Source of the DNA: Sipunculus nudus
Taxonomy: Eukaryota; Annelida; Sipuncula; Golfingiida; Sipunculidae
Direction: 5' to 3'
Assembly (NCBI GenBank): GCA_026874595.1
Contig: CM049307.1
Location: forward strand, 30,421,079 to 30,485,078
Length of the DNA stretch: 64,000 nt
Both the position numbers and the translations under genes were made by a program. Below, piece by piece: positions 32,401 through 41,180 of the stretch. A model generated the notes under the pieces. The model saw only the letters and a program-made list of their open reading frames with translations. It made no database searches and was not told the origin of the DNA. Each line of letters opens with the position of its first letter. The first letter of the stretch is position 1.

Positions 32401-35310
32401 CCAGAATTTCGAAAACGGGGGGGGGGCACTAATATGCATGTATGAGTACAATGAAAACTGTGATATATACTGTATATGTATATGTATATATATTATTATT
32501 ATTATTACTATACGTTATAAATTTTAATGTATGAAACTAAATATTTTTTCAATTATGAAAGATGGTGTGTTAAGGTTAGTAAGGTAACAGTGAACATAGA
32601 TTCCAATCCTTGAAATAGAGTCGGTTATGTGAAGGGTATATATGGAATGTAAATAAGAATAGAAGAGGATAATATGGATGGTTGGATGTTGTCATAAAAT
32701 AGGTGTAGATCTTGCTTAGATCTGTCAGAAACCAAGATTTAACTTTATTGTTTTACATGCAGTTTTTCCCCTAAAGCGGCTAACTGACAGGTCATAGCAA
32801 TAAGTGCACTATCCCTTGCAGCTGAACTTATATTGATTTTTTTCTCACCAATAACATTCAGTCTGGTAATATGAAACTCCAATATATAAACTTTTTGTCT
32901 AGATACAAGGATCACTTTGAAGATTATGATGGGAAAATTATGTTGGCGCTCAAGGATATGCGAGATAAGGTAAGTCACGTGGTAACGAAAAATGTAAATT
33001 AAATGACGCTCTGTTTCACACACCTTTTCTCTTTTCGTAAAGCTTTGATGGGTCATTCTACAGAAAACGACCAAATTCATGACATTTCATGTCCCTAGCA
33101 TTCACGGTGCCATAGTACATATATATATCATCTGTCATTGTGCTTTCGGGATTTAATTTTAGTATCTTATATTTTCTGCTTAATTTGAGCTTATTTGTTT
33201 AGCGAAGTAATACCTAAAATGCTTCAAATCTATACCTAATGGTTCCAAGGTCATTAAAAAGTACCTGTCCCCAGGCCATAATAAAATACTTATTATCCTC
33301 TTATTTTTATTAAAAATGGTATAGGCCTAGGATTTGTTGCTCTCTTCATGTTTAATAAATCATTCCTTAAAAACTTCCACAAGTTTCTTTACATCCCTCT
33401 TATTTTTTCACTTTTATTGCGATTAAATGTGTCCCCAGATTTTTTTTCGACACCGTTATAAAGACGATTTGATCGCCATGACATGATGTTGATCGATCAC
33501 TCCTTGTTTAAAACCCACCTAAGTTGAAGTAACGTCACAGAATGACTCCATAATTTCCATAATACCCGTATATTTATTGCTTTTCAACACCGTTACCTAT
33601 TTTCTCAAAAATAATGGAAATATTTCTGCTTTTTTAGTTTTGAAATATAGCTCACACTGTCAACACATACATATACTGAGTACTAGAAAGATTAAAGGAG
33701 TAATAAAATTTCTTTGAATAAATATCATATCTTTTTTTCAACACCATAATGCATCAACACCGTTACTTTTCAGTTTTAACGGTGATGAATGTCAATGAAC
33801 GGTGTTGAAAGAAAAAGGTGTCGGGATGGATGAAAGATCTAAATTCGACAAACTGGCATTGTTATTCAGGAATTTCGTAGTTTTTATAACGATCAATGTG
33901 TTATGCATTTTTAAATATTAAACTTTAAAATATATAAAAGAAGTCTGCGTGCTTTAAGAAATAATTTTGCGAATGATTACATTTATTGTAATTCAGCACT
34001 GTTATCCTTTTTCAACACCGTTATATTTTTAAAATAGACACAATTTTAAAAAAAAAAAATGACTTGAAACATATTAGAAAATGCTTTTATCTCCTGTATT
34101 TTTATTTACCGAGGTAAATTGCTATATTAATTGCATTATACCTTTTGTCGGTTGCGGTTGGATTTTATTTCGGGATGTTAACGTAACTCATAAAATTAAA
34201 AATATGCATTTTTAGGGTTAAAATATATTTTTATAATAAAATTCATCGTACAGGTGAGCCTTTTTTATTAAATTAATTATGTGGGACCATGAAATTGGCA
34301 TTAAAAATATCCAGCTCAATCTTTCATAATAATTTCCAAGCATTGCCTTAAGTCTGTAACGGTGTTGAAATTGATGATACACAAAGGACATTAAATTAGC
34401 CAAAACTATAACTTTTCATTAAATAAAGTGCTCTGTTGAAATTAATTTCATATAGTTAACTTTTTTATTTCCATGTGAGACTCTATAAAATAAATATTAT
34501 GAGAAGTTATTTTTTAGATGTTGTACCTGCTGAAATGGGTCGTTTTCCGTAGAATGACCCTGATGCCCATTAAGACACCATTAACTCAACACACCGGAAT
34601 ATGTGAGACTAAGGATTAAATAAAATTAATTGTATTAATGATACGAAACAGTATTTACAGGTAGTCCCTGGTCATAGCCACCCTAAAGTGTTTAAATAGT
34701 AGAATATGATGGAAAAGCACTCATCACTTCTGTTCTGGGCATGTTTATCATGTAATCTCCTGGTGCCTAGTTATATTTTTTTCACAGTTTAACATAACGG
34801 GGAATGTATAAGCATGGGAATACACAAGGTCTTAAATAATGCGATCTATTTCATCCCTGTCTTCCATTTCGGTATCTTTTTCCTCGTGCATAATATAGGC
34901 GAGATAGCTTTGTTCTTAAACGGAACACTGCGTAGATTAAATATATGAACTAAATGTGTTCAGGGAGCATCCTTGGTGGCCCGGGAATCTTGTTTTATAC
35001 CGCCTCACTGATTCCTCTCGGAGACCCTATCTGATCGTACATCAATCTTGATCTAGTCCGGCCATCTCAGCCGGGCGTTAAGGACAAGTTATTGTCAAAC
35101 TAAGCATTGGCTTTTAATCATATATGATGCATCATATTAATTGGGTGTCTCTTTTCGAAATCCATGAAATTAATATATTACACCAGACCAAATTTTTATA
35201 AACCTTTTTTTCAGGCACCAGAATTCTTCTACAGTGAAATGAAGAGAGAAATATTTTCCAAGTTGACTGATCTGTTACGGTTTACGCAAGCACTGAATGA
35301 CCTTCGTTAG
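22807..35310 (+). CDS. ARM-TIR-SAM protein gene (14 exons, SARM1-like toolbox, putative NADase)
   Basis: Fourteen exons at canonical GT-AG boundaries encode about 630 residues. Order: a helical N-terminal block (exon 1); ARM/HEAT-type helical repeats (exons 2-8), with patterns such as GFAAMTLGNIV and MAAGALWKI; a TIR domain (exons 9-11) starting KKHIFISYNH, with WIDRDNMGG, IIMCMSEYY and CKSEADYAY; and a SAM-like domain (exons 12-14) starting IRQWL. The Glu in CKSEADYAY sits where TIR NADases have their catalytic Glu. SARM1 is ARM-SAM-SAM-TIR and cleaves NAD+. Here the TIR is central and a SAM-like region C-terminal, so NAD+ cleavage or signalling regulated by ARM is inferred, not shown. Every junction keeps frame except exon 8 to exon 9: exon 8 reads into TAA at 28428 with no phase-matched donor. 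Exon 14 ends in TAG and an AATAAA follows 290 bp later. The likely role is cytosolic innate immune or cell-death signalling. Confidence 0.85.
23391..23458. repeat. (TA)n microsatellite in intron 1
   Basis: AT dinucleotide run. The YIYIYI frames on both strands come from it. Confidence 0.95.
23529..23790. mobile_element. Foldback/MITE copy B in intron 1
   Basis: Starts TTTGTAAAG..AAGGTTCTCT, then CTCCAGGGT.CGCACACAG, close to the left end of the element at 51051. Inside are inverted blocks (CTCATTGGTTTG / CAAACCAACGAG, and GAGCGCGTATTGCAT / ATGCAATATCACGCTC). The right end is decayed. Confidence 0.6.
24182..24300 (+). CDS. ARM-TIR-SAM gene exon 2
   Basis: Acceptor CTACAG at 24176-24181 and donor AGG|GTAAAA. 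It completes the phase-1 codon to Lys (GFP-K-FLVNMIEV) and ends in phase 0 after 40 codons. It encodes the first ARM-like helices (VAWKYSDTSLDFSR). Confidence 0.85.
24301..25175. other. Intron 2
   Basis: Ordinary AT-rich intron with no further signal. Confidence 0.6.
25176..25247 (+). CDS. ARM-TIR-SAM gene exon 3
   Basis: Acceptor TTTTTAACAG and donor AAG|GTAGGA. 24 codons in phase 0, encoding CLGENGLIKILLQNL, the second and third helices of an ARM repeat. Confidence 0.85.
25850..25939 (+). CDS. ARM-TIR-SAM gene exon 4
   Basis: Acceptor GACTTGTAG and donor GAG|GTAGGT, 30 codons in phase 0. The acidic/serine start (DEDSSTADSFS) looks like a loop. It is followed by REQGVMNMYMRGKARE. Intron 3 holds a C tract at 25323-25337. 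Confidence 0.75.
26275..26373 (+). CDS. ARM-TIR-SAM gene exon 5
   Basis: Acceptor TTTTGCAG and donor GAG|GTAAGT, 33 codons in phase 0. ARM-like helices GASISILHNISK and EVKGLYRDE. Confidence 0.85.
26830..27140. repeat. Degenerate ~30-35-bp purine-rich minisatellite in intron 5
   Basis: Loosely repeating GAGGATG and GGGTTTGTCAAGGAG words. Individual units are too diverged to count. It lies just before the exon 6 acceptor. Confidence 0.4.
27252..27360 (+). CDS. ARM-TIR-SAM gene exon 6
   Basis: Acceptor CATCTTTCAG and donor TCAG|GTAGGT, 36 codons plus one base. It contains the canonical ARM pattern GFAAMTLGNIVDEKEN. Confidence 0.88.
27485..27621 (+). CDS. ARM-TIR-SAM gene exon 7
   Basis: Acceptor TGTTCCAG. 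It completes a Gly codon and runs 46 codons to AAG|GTGATC, a weaker donor. ARM-like helices FLSTCLKNAL and VELAEGLAHLAVND. Confidence 0.85.
27622..28154. other. Intron 7
   Basis: AT-rich intron without repeats or other genes. Confidence 0.6.
28155..28430 (+). CDS. ARM-TIR-SAM gene exon 8 (last ARM exon, unresolved 3' boundary)
   Basis: Acceptor TCACAG in phase 0. 91 codons encode two ARM repeats, including TAAKCCWTLSF, GCIPALEALAKSD and MAAGALWKIQGKG. The frame then runs through a charged linker to TAA at 28428-28430. Exon 9 needs a phase-1 join, and the only xGT in that phase (in the Cys codon of GCIPAL) would delete a conserved ARM. The true junction may use a microexon or an unusual donor, or the allele may be broken between ARM and TIR. 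An ATTAAA follows the stop directly. Confidence 0.8.
   Translation, partial: VIKVEVLPSLVIMMKGDIVKEQETAAKCCWTLSFDKQARQKLKDEEGCIPALEALAKSDQKEVQKMAAGALWKIQGKGETKSEKFRDGGML
28747..28838 (+). CDS. ARM-TIR-SAM gene exon 9 (TIR start)
   Basis: Acceptor TCAAACAG and donor AAG|GTAAGT. It encodes the first TIR strand and helix (KKHIFISYNHVHKN, VHQMADRLK). Incoming phase 1, outgoing phase 0. Confidence 0.88.
29126..29267 (+). CDS. ARM-TIR-SAM gene exon 10 (TIR core)
   Basis: Acceptor ATAATCTAG and donor CGG|GTAAGT, 47 codons plus one base. Contains YYLWIDRDNMGGNITDAM, the BB-loop region, then AVIIMCMSEYYKFSPPCKS. Confidence 0.9.
29440..29840. repeat. Intronic dispersed repeat, copy 1
   Basis: Shares a long colinear similarity with 31640-31980: the GACCATTCAGCCTCCACA-like block, a CTTCTAGATAAA-like block, and AGAGG.GT.A.A.GAACTTTT. 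Both copies are in introns of the same gene, so local duplication or independent insertions are possible. Confidence 0.5.
30134..30337 (+). CDS. ARM-TIR-SAM gene exon 11 (TIR C-terminal half, catalytic Glu)
   Basis: Acceptor TTGTTCCAG. The join with exon 10 rebuilds the Glu of SEADYAY, so the putative catalytic codon is split by an intron. It continues RVPIIPLMMQ, DGWLGLICGTKLY and a helical tail. Donor ACG|GTAAAA, phase 1. Confidence 0.9.
30338..31237. other. Intron 11
   Basis: Contains a C tract at 30648-30661 and otherwise AT-rich sequence. Confidence 0.6.
31238..31361 (+). CDS. ARM-TIR-SAM gene exon 12 (linker and SAM-like start)
   Basis: Acceptor TTGTTGAAG and donor CGG|GTAAGC, phase 2. 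A short linker (LSLLPSSHVTHDAASF) is followed by DKEDIRQWLLTHGLDG, the start typical of SAM domains. Confidence 0.82.
31640..31980. repeat. Intronic dispersed repeat, copy 2
   Basis: Partner of 29440-29840, in intron 12 and in the same orientation. Confidence 0.5.
31981..32902. other. Rest of intron 12
   Basis: Contains a G-rich patch near 32366-32427, with words often seen in dispersed repeats (GGGGCGTAGCCAGG and GGCGGGTCCAGAATTTCG), and a short TATATG/ATT repeat. No coding signal. Confidence 0.45.
32903..32969 (+). CDS. ARM-TIR-SAM gene exon 13 (SAM-like middle)
   Basis: Acceptor TTTTTGTCTAG and donor AAG|GTAAGT. 23 codons including the split Gly: YKDHFEDYDGKIMLALKDMR, matching the central SAM helices. 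Confidence 0.85.
33050..34560. mobile_element. 1.5-kb non-autonomous DNA transposon in intron 13
   Basis: Terminal inverted repeats of about 24 bp: GGGTCATTCTAC followed by a GAAAACGACC-like stretch on the left (33050), and the complement ending GTAGAATGACCC on the right (34560). TGAT flanks both ends and may be a 4-bp target duplication. The interior carries about eight copies of CAACACCGTTA or its complement, between about 33449 and 34370. No transposase frame is visible. The family was not named. Confidence 0.75.
34561..35214. other. Rest of intron 13
   Basis: AT-rich sequence ending in a good polypyrimidine acceptor for exon 14. Confidence 0.6.
35215..35310 (+). CDS. ARM-TIR-SAM gene exon 14 (terminal)
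   Basis: Acceptor CTTTTTTTCAG. 31 codons (APEFFYSEMKREIF, then LLRFTQALNDLR) complete the SAM-like domain and end in TAG at 35308-35310. Confidence 0.88.
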   Translation, partial: APEFFYSEMKREIFSKLTDLLRFTQALNDLR

Positions 35311-35597
35311 ATTAGTGATGAAGCTCATCATCTTACAGACAAAATACCTACATCCCTGGGATATGAAGACTGCTGTCGATACGTCCCTGAGTATGAACAT
35401 TATTATATGATTACACGTAGGAAGTACATAGGAAGTAAAGAAGGTCCATATGGGGTAGTAATTCAGCGTATTCAAGGACGGAACAACCACACACTGTATG
35501 TTACACCTCCCGAAGGGTTAATGTTGATACATTATGTATAAGCACTATAGCTATATCATGCGCTGACCTGTTAAACGGAGTTGCAGGTGGCAGGTTC

Positions 35598-35603
35598 AAT
35601 AAA
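35598..35603 (+). promoter_or_regulatory. Candidate polyadenylation signal of the ARM-TIR-SAM gene
   Basis: AATAAA lies about 290 bp after the stop codon and about 170 bp before the 3' end of the opposing LINE. It is the nearest canonical hexamer seen downstream of the stop. Confidence 0.5.
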
Positions 35604-35945
35604 ATGTTCCTATACACTAGCGACATCTTTCGGCGACGACCGACATGACACTAAGTGTTCTAGTTCGTTATATTGACAATAATGTATACCTCAAAATATA
35701 AAATAAAAATATTGTATATATAATACGTAGATTCTGAATTCATTAGATAATACATTCTTATACTATATATAAACTATAACTATAACTATAACTATATTTA
35801 TTTCGTATAGCGCTATTTTTACACGTATGTTTCAAATGCGCTTTACAACTAAAACATCATACTTAAAAATAGAACCACATATTTACTAAATTATCAATGA
35901 CACTAAAAAGCTAAAATAGTTATATCGGTAAAAAAATAAAAATAT

Positions 35946-36551
35946 TTAGGTATAGTATTTTCTAAAAAGGTAAGTTTTAACGTCCTTCTTAAATTGTTCA
36001 ATACGTGATACTGCTTTCAGTTCTTCTGGAATGCTATTCCATAGCTCTGGACCACAAACACTGAAAGATCGCGAAGCAAAAGTTTTCCGTTTTGTAGGGG
36101 GTACTACGAGCCTTCTTACACCCCTGTCAGATCTAAGCCCTAATCTGCCTGGTTTCTGTACCTCTATCAATTTCTTAAGGTAATCTGGTGCAGTTCTTTC
36201 TAAGCATTTGAAGACAACGGTCAAGACTTTATGATCTATGCGAGCACGAATAGGTAACCAGTGTAATGCCTTACGAGCTTCCGTTGCACTTTCGTATTTT
36301 TCCTTGTTTAATACTAATTTTGCTGCAATGTTTTGCACACGTTGTAGCTTTTTAATTGATCTTTCTGGTAAACCAAATAAAATTCCATTGCAATAGTCAA
36401 GATGAGACATGACTAGTCCACGAACTAATGTGTGGGTTGCTTCCATCGTGAGTATGGATCTGATCTGCTTAATTCTATGAATATTATGCATTGCAGTTCT
36501 ACATTTCAATGAAATGTGATGTTTGAAATTTAGCTGCTTGTCCAGCCAAGC
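35946..36551 (-). pseudogene. LINE C-terminal domain, cut off by an in-frame stop
   Basis: In the same frame as the preceding EN-RT frame, after a single TGA where Gly is expected (KYL-stop-AWLDK). It encodes the HWLPIRARIDHKV and CGPELWNSIPEEL motifs typical of the region downstream of RT in CR1/L2/jockey-like elements, about 190 codons to the natural stop. Confidence 0.85.
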
Positions 36552-38747
36552 TCACAAGTATTTAATATTATCTGAAAGTTCAACGTGTTCTCCGTTTACA
36601 TTTAACTGAGATGATGTGCATTTTGACAACTGTCCATTGTTACCAAACATAATGAATTCTGTCTTGGAATTATTCATTTTCAGTCTGTTTGAGTCCATCC
36701 ACGTTTTAATGTCTTTCGCACAAGTTTCCAGTTTTCGGATGGTGGCGTTCTCTGCTTGACGATTGTTAGCACTGAATGAACACTTAATTGCATGGTCATC
36801 TGCATATCCATGAAGTTGGATGTCTCCTGGAATAACTTCCTGTATTGTACTGGCATACGCCAGATAAAGGATTGGCCCTGCACAGCTTCCTTGAGGAACC
36901 GAAAAAGTTAGGTCCATATTCCTTGAAAACTTCTCACCTATTTTCACTTTACATGATCTGGGTCTTAGGTAACTGTCAAACCATTCCAGAACTTTTCCAT
37001 TTAAACCGAATTTATTGTATAGCACTTCTAATAAAATTGCGTGACCAACCGTGTCAAAAGCGGCTGACAAATCTTTTGCCATCATTGCTGTAATTTCCTG
37101 ACGTTCCATCGCCCATAATATGTCGTTAGTCAGTTTGATTAGTGCAGTTTCACACGAGTAATTAGCTCTGTATGCTGACTGATAATCTGGCATTAATTCT
37201 TGACTCTGAGTATGTTGATTAAATTCAGACAAGGCTGCTTTCTCGAGTACTTTTGATAAAAATGGTAAATTACTCACAGGTCTGTAATTTGAAGATATTA
37301 ATTCAAGACCAGTTTTTTTGAGAAGGGGACGTACTATAGCCTCCTTCCAGCTTCTAGGAAATCTCCGTTCAACCAGTGAAATGTTAATAATGTCTGTTAT
37401 TTTTCCGATCACTGCTGGAAGCATTTTCTTCAGAAGAATAGTTGGCAGTGCATCTGTTTCACAGCTCTTACTTGGCAAACTATTGATAACGGCTGTAACA
37501 TCTCTCTGAGACAGAGGCCTGAAATTATTTAAAGATTTTACATCTTTTCTTCTAGGCTGATAATGTGGAAATTTGTCCAGACTTGATCTTATTTTGTTTA
37601 TTTTACTCAGGAAAAAGTCGGCAAATTGGTTTACTAGGTCCTCATCACATAGCCCCTTTGGCAGTGGATTGTCTTTATTAACACCTGTAATCTCAGTGAC
37701 AAGCTTGTATAGTTTCTTTGTGTTATCTCCGCATTCTTGTATCTTTTCACTTAGTGTTTTTATTTTTGATAATTTAAGCATGTTGTTATATTTCACCCGT
37801 TCTAATTTTAGAGCTTTCAATGTTAAATCTGTCCTGTATTTTTTCCACAACCTCTCCCTGCGTCTTAGTTTTCTTTTTTGTTCTTTAATGTCCTCATTAT
37901 ACCATGGATACTTCTTTCTGTTGGTTAATTTCTTAGCTTTAAGTGGGGCATGTTTGTCCAGAATGACACGGAAATCACTTTCTAACTTGTTTACTAATAT
38001 GTCAATGTCACTGTTTTTATCAGACAATGTGATTTCATTTAGATCCTTTTCCATCTCTGTTGTGTTTATTTCATTTAACTTTCTATAGTAACACACCTGT
38101 GATGTGATGTCATCTTTTGGAGTTGTAAATTCACAGACTACAGCACGATGATCGGAAATAAAAGGTCCAGGTACACATTTGGTCACTCTGATATTACTGC
38201 CCGCCTCAGTGATTACCACATCTAATATGTTGCCAGCTGTATGAGTACAGAAATCCACGTGCTGTGTGAGGCCTAGGGCACACAGTGTATCCCTTAGAAT
38301 TTCAGCATCATGATCATGTTCATCATTTAAATGTATGTTTAAATCTCCCATGAAAATGTTGTTCGAGTCTGTTGTGATAGAGTCTGTGAGTATATCTGTG
38401 AATTCATCTAAGAAAACTGCGTTTGTTATTGGATTTCTAGCAGAATAAGGTGGATGATACACTGCATTTATCATAAATGATACCTTGCTTGATGTTGTTA
38501 CTTTCCATTTAACAAGATGCATGGATTGTAGCTGACGGTTTGTTTGTCTCTGAACAGCCAGGGCTGAATCGTAAATAATAGCAAGTCCCCCACCCCTGCG
38601 TTCACGGTTTACGAAGTCAACACGATAGCCGTGTTTTGTAAGTTCACTTGTTCCTAGCCATGCGTCGTCATCTTCATTTCCAAGCCATGTTTCAGTCACT
38701 AAACATATATCCGCGTTGATCTTTGTTAAAAAGTCCATTAATAGCAT
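36552..38747 (-). CDS. LINE endonuclease-reverse transcriptase
   Basis: An open frame of 731 codons. Endonuclease motifs in order: CLVTETWLG, RRGGGLAII, AVYHPPY, FMGDLNIHL and SDHRAVV. After a basic linker come RT motifs: NYRPVSNLPFLSK, DLSAAFDTV, SVPQGSCAGPILY and the catalytic GYADDHA. All key residues are present, so the enzyme core is undamaged. A frameshift just upstream and a TGA just downstream separate it from the rest of the polyprotein. It belongs to a retrotransposon rather than a host gene. Confidence 0.92.
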   Translation of the reverse strand: MLLMDFLTKINADICLVTETWLGNEDDDAWLGTSELTKHGYRVDFVNRERRGGGLAIIYDSALAVQRQTNRQLQSMHLVKWKVTTSSKVSFMINAVYHPPYSARNPITNAVFLDEFTDILTDSITTDSNNIFMGDLNIHLNDEHDHDAEILRDTLCALGLTQHVDFCTHTAGNILDVVITEAGSNIRVTKCVPGPFISDHRAVVCEFTTPKDDITSQVCYYRKLNEINTTEMEKDLNEITLSDKNSDIDILVNKLESDFRVILDKHAPLKAKKLTNRKKYPWYNEDIKEQKRKLRRRERLWKKYRTDLTLKALKLERVKYNNMLKLSKIKTLSEKIQECGDNTKKLYKLVTEITGVNKDNPLPKGLCDEDLVNQFADFFLSKINKIRSSLDKFPHYQPRRKDVKSLNNFRPLSQRDVTAVINSLPSKSCETDALPTILLKKMLPAVIGKITDIINISLVERRFPRSWKEAIVRPLLKKTGLELISSNYRPVSNLPFLSKVLEKAALSEFNQHTQSQELMPDYQSAYRANYSCETALIKLTNDILWAMERQEITAMMAKDLSAAFDTVGHAILLEVLYNKFGLNGKVLEWFDSYLRPRSCKVKIGEKFSRNMDLTFSVPQGSCAGPILYLAYASTIQEVIPGDIQLHGYADDHAIKCSFSANNRQAENATIRKLETCAKDIKTWMDSNRLKMNNSKTEFIMFGNNGQLSKCTSSQLNVNGEHVELSDNIKYL

Positions 38748-38757
38748 ATCTTTGTTT

Positions 38758-39243
38758 CTAATTGACCAGAACTGCCTGAATGCCTTTAGATTTATTACCT
38801 CTAGTCAGTTTGTCATTTAACTGATAAACTTGCTTCAGACTTTTCAGGTTGTCCACACATACTCCCCCATGGTGTTTATGATTGCGTTGTTTACCGGCTC
38901 TGGTTCCCCTTCTATTAATTCTAAGTTTCCTGATGGTTGTAACAGCATTAGCATTTAATATCTTCAGTCTATAATCTTTTTTAATGTTCTCACCTATGTG
39001 AATAAGTTCATTTCTGTTGTACTGGAGAACTGCGTTTCTTGTCTTGTTGCCGGTCCGGTCACTATGTAAACATTCCGGGGCGGGCGGTAATCCAAGCGCT
39101 TGAGCGCTGTTGCTAGTATGGTCACCAGGTAAACAAACCTCGGTGGACGATAATTCAAGTACTCGAATACACCGCATGATTCTACCATAAATAAGCAGTA
39201 ATGTCACCAAATACCTCAGGCACTGTAATATTTTAACGTTCAT
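38758..39243 (-). pseudogene. LINE N-terminal segment, frameshifted
   Basis: About 160 codons with basic stretches (RINRRGTRAGKQRNHKHHGG), ending in TAG about ten bases before the EN frame. In the EN frame the sequence just upstream reads FWSIRNKDM, the usual start of such endonucleases, so a one-base indel near 38770 separates them. No zinc knuckle was seen. Confidence 0.65.
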
Positions 39244-40988
39244 AATTCCTTGTGTTGAGTCTTGAAGTTGTTAAAAACAGAAGTCTCTTAAAAACTTGCC
39301 TTATTCATTAGCACTAAGAACGACACGGGCAGCTCACTACAGCGCCATCTGCCAAATATAATCAGTGAGACAAAATATGTAAAAGTTACTATGAAAAGTA
39401 TCTAATCAAGCATTTGTTTTTGTTATGCATAACCCTCATTTTCTCTACACATTATATTTAGCAGTGAGAATTGTGAGAATCATAAAATCATAAATCGGTT
39501 GATGAGAGGTACATGCAAAAACGACTGAACGAAAGCCTGTCATTTTAAATGCTGTAATTAGCATTTTGTCGTACCAATTATCACACTGACATTAATACTC
39601 GGTCTTCCAGATAGATATAATAAATGCACGCTTCGTGACTTTTTTTCTGCACTAAATTGACCTATCCACCACAGCTCAAATGCTCCGCCCTTTTATCTTA
39701 TTATTATAATGAGCCTACAAAACGCATCTACACATATGGACATCCATGCCCATGGTAGCGAGAGCTGATTTTAACATAATAATTACGTCACAAAGGGCGA
39801 TGGCGCCTGACGTCGTATTGACTGACGTCATCAACTGGTATCACCAGGCCATTGTTTACTATATCGCAGTCATATATGAACTGTGTTGCAATATATTGGA
39901 TTACTTGTCCCATACGAATTATTTGGCAGGCAAGACCATTTATTCACTCGGTAGTCGGAGGAATGGCTCCCGCAACCTATAGCTTAGAAACTTTTTATAC
40001 TGTCTCCTTCGTATAATAAAATATCCCGGAAAACATTCCGACATGGGTACTTGTAGTATTTTCAGACTACACGTGTTCTGTTTGACAGAGCTCTGTCAAA
40101 TCATGCAAAATTTTATTTTTGTCAGATGATTGACGCTAAAATGTTTAAGGTCACCTGATTGGTTGCTCCTTAGTCCCATGCTTATGTATATTCATTTAAT
40201 GAATATGCGATTAGGTTCGCATAGAGTTATTGGATAGGTCAATACCCTGTTGAGAATAATATTGTACGTTTCTTAGCTAGAGAGCTTATTATACATCTGT
40301 CGGTTTCTTAGTACCAACTGATGTATCTTGAAAGTAAGATGGATAAATATGAGATATTTTGTGACACTGTTAATATATACACTTTAAAGAGTCGCCACAA
40401 AAAGGTACCAAATTTGTAAAAAAAAATAATAAATAATAAAAAATAAATGCAAATTTGGAATATGTACTTCACACTTAACAGCAAAGGAAGTGTACGTGCC
40501 AAAAAATGCTTTGCCTTCTAATGATGAGATATCTTTGGAATGAATGGTCTTATATATGTATTTTGTTTTTCACTTTCATTCTTTGTTTTTCATTGTTCAT
40601 AGCACCTCTACATTATGGGCGCATAAATAAGTAATGTTTATCCACATTAACGTAGCTTTCCCCGTCTTAGAAATCAGGCTGTGAAACATTTTAAAATACT
40701 TTCATGAGGAAGGCACTCTTGAGACCGTGCCGGACCTGCCATATCAAGTCCACTTAGAGGCTCCCCTAGTTGAGTTACAGTGTCAGGCCAGGCTTCGCAA
40801 CAGGCTCGAAAGCAAATATGTCGTATGGAATTTTTAAAAAAAATATTGTCGAGTAGTGATGTGTCGCAAACCACACACAATTTGCGGTGGAAAAGCAAGC
40901 ACAGTAGGAACTGTATGTAAGAAGAAACGCAAATGAGAAGAAACCACTGCGTAGACAAAATAAGTTTACAGGGAACTTGAAGATCAAA
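39244..40988. other. No gene recognised
   Basis: Intergenic. It contains a CRE-like TGACGTCA at 39823-39830 with two near matches within 50 bp, and a perfect 20-bp palindrome at 40081-40100. It may include the 5' UTR or promoter of the LINE. Confidence 0.45.
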
Positions 40989-41180
40989 GGGTAAAACGCT
41001 CGGCTCCCTCCGCTGGCGACCAGGGTTCGATCTCCGGCTTGGCTATGAGAGTGGTTTGTAGCTGCCCGTTTTTCTCCGGGTTCTCCGGTTTCCTCTTGCC
41101 CCTCCAGACTACGGAACGCCACCATCTGAGCCATGGAGTGTGCCGCGATTAGTTTTAGTAACTACTTGTACAATCCATCT
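40989..41180 (+). mobile_element. 5'-truncated tRNA-derived SINE
   Basis: Shares AAAACGCTCGGCTCCCTCCG with the head of the 21160 copy. It continues into a B box (GGTTCGATCTCC at about 41025) and a body with CTCCGGGTTCTCCGG, and ends CTTGTACAATCCAT like the other copy. Confidence 0.65.

Larger units (their letters stand above)
35772..39243 (-). mobile_element. CR1/L2-like non-LTR retrotransposon, nearly full coding length
   Basis: On the minus strand: an N-terminal segment, an APE-type endonuclease, a reverse transcriptase with intact motifs and a C-terminal domain. A short 3' UTR (with GTAAAGCGC and TAGCGCTATACG) ends in a hexamer tail of about four ATAGTT units (35772-35797). A short tandem 3' tail instead of poly(A) is typical of the CR1/L2 group. 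There is one frameshift near 38750-38780 and one in-frame TGA at 36552-36554. The 5' end was not found and may lie beyond 39243. It lies tail-to-tail with the ARM-TIR-SAM gene. Confidence 0.85.

Noticed and set aside
39823-39830. CRE palindrome as a proven LINE promoter
   Set aside because: Its distance and the unknown 5' end of the LINE leave no support beyond the word itself.
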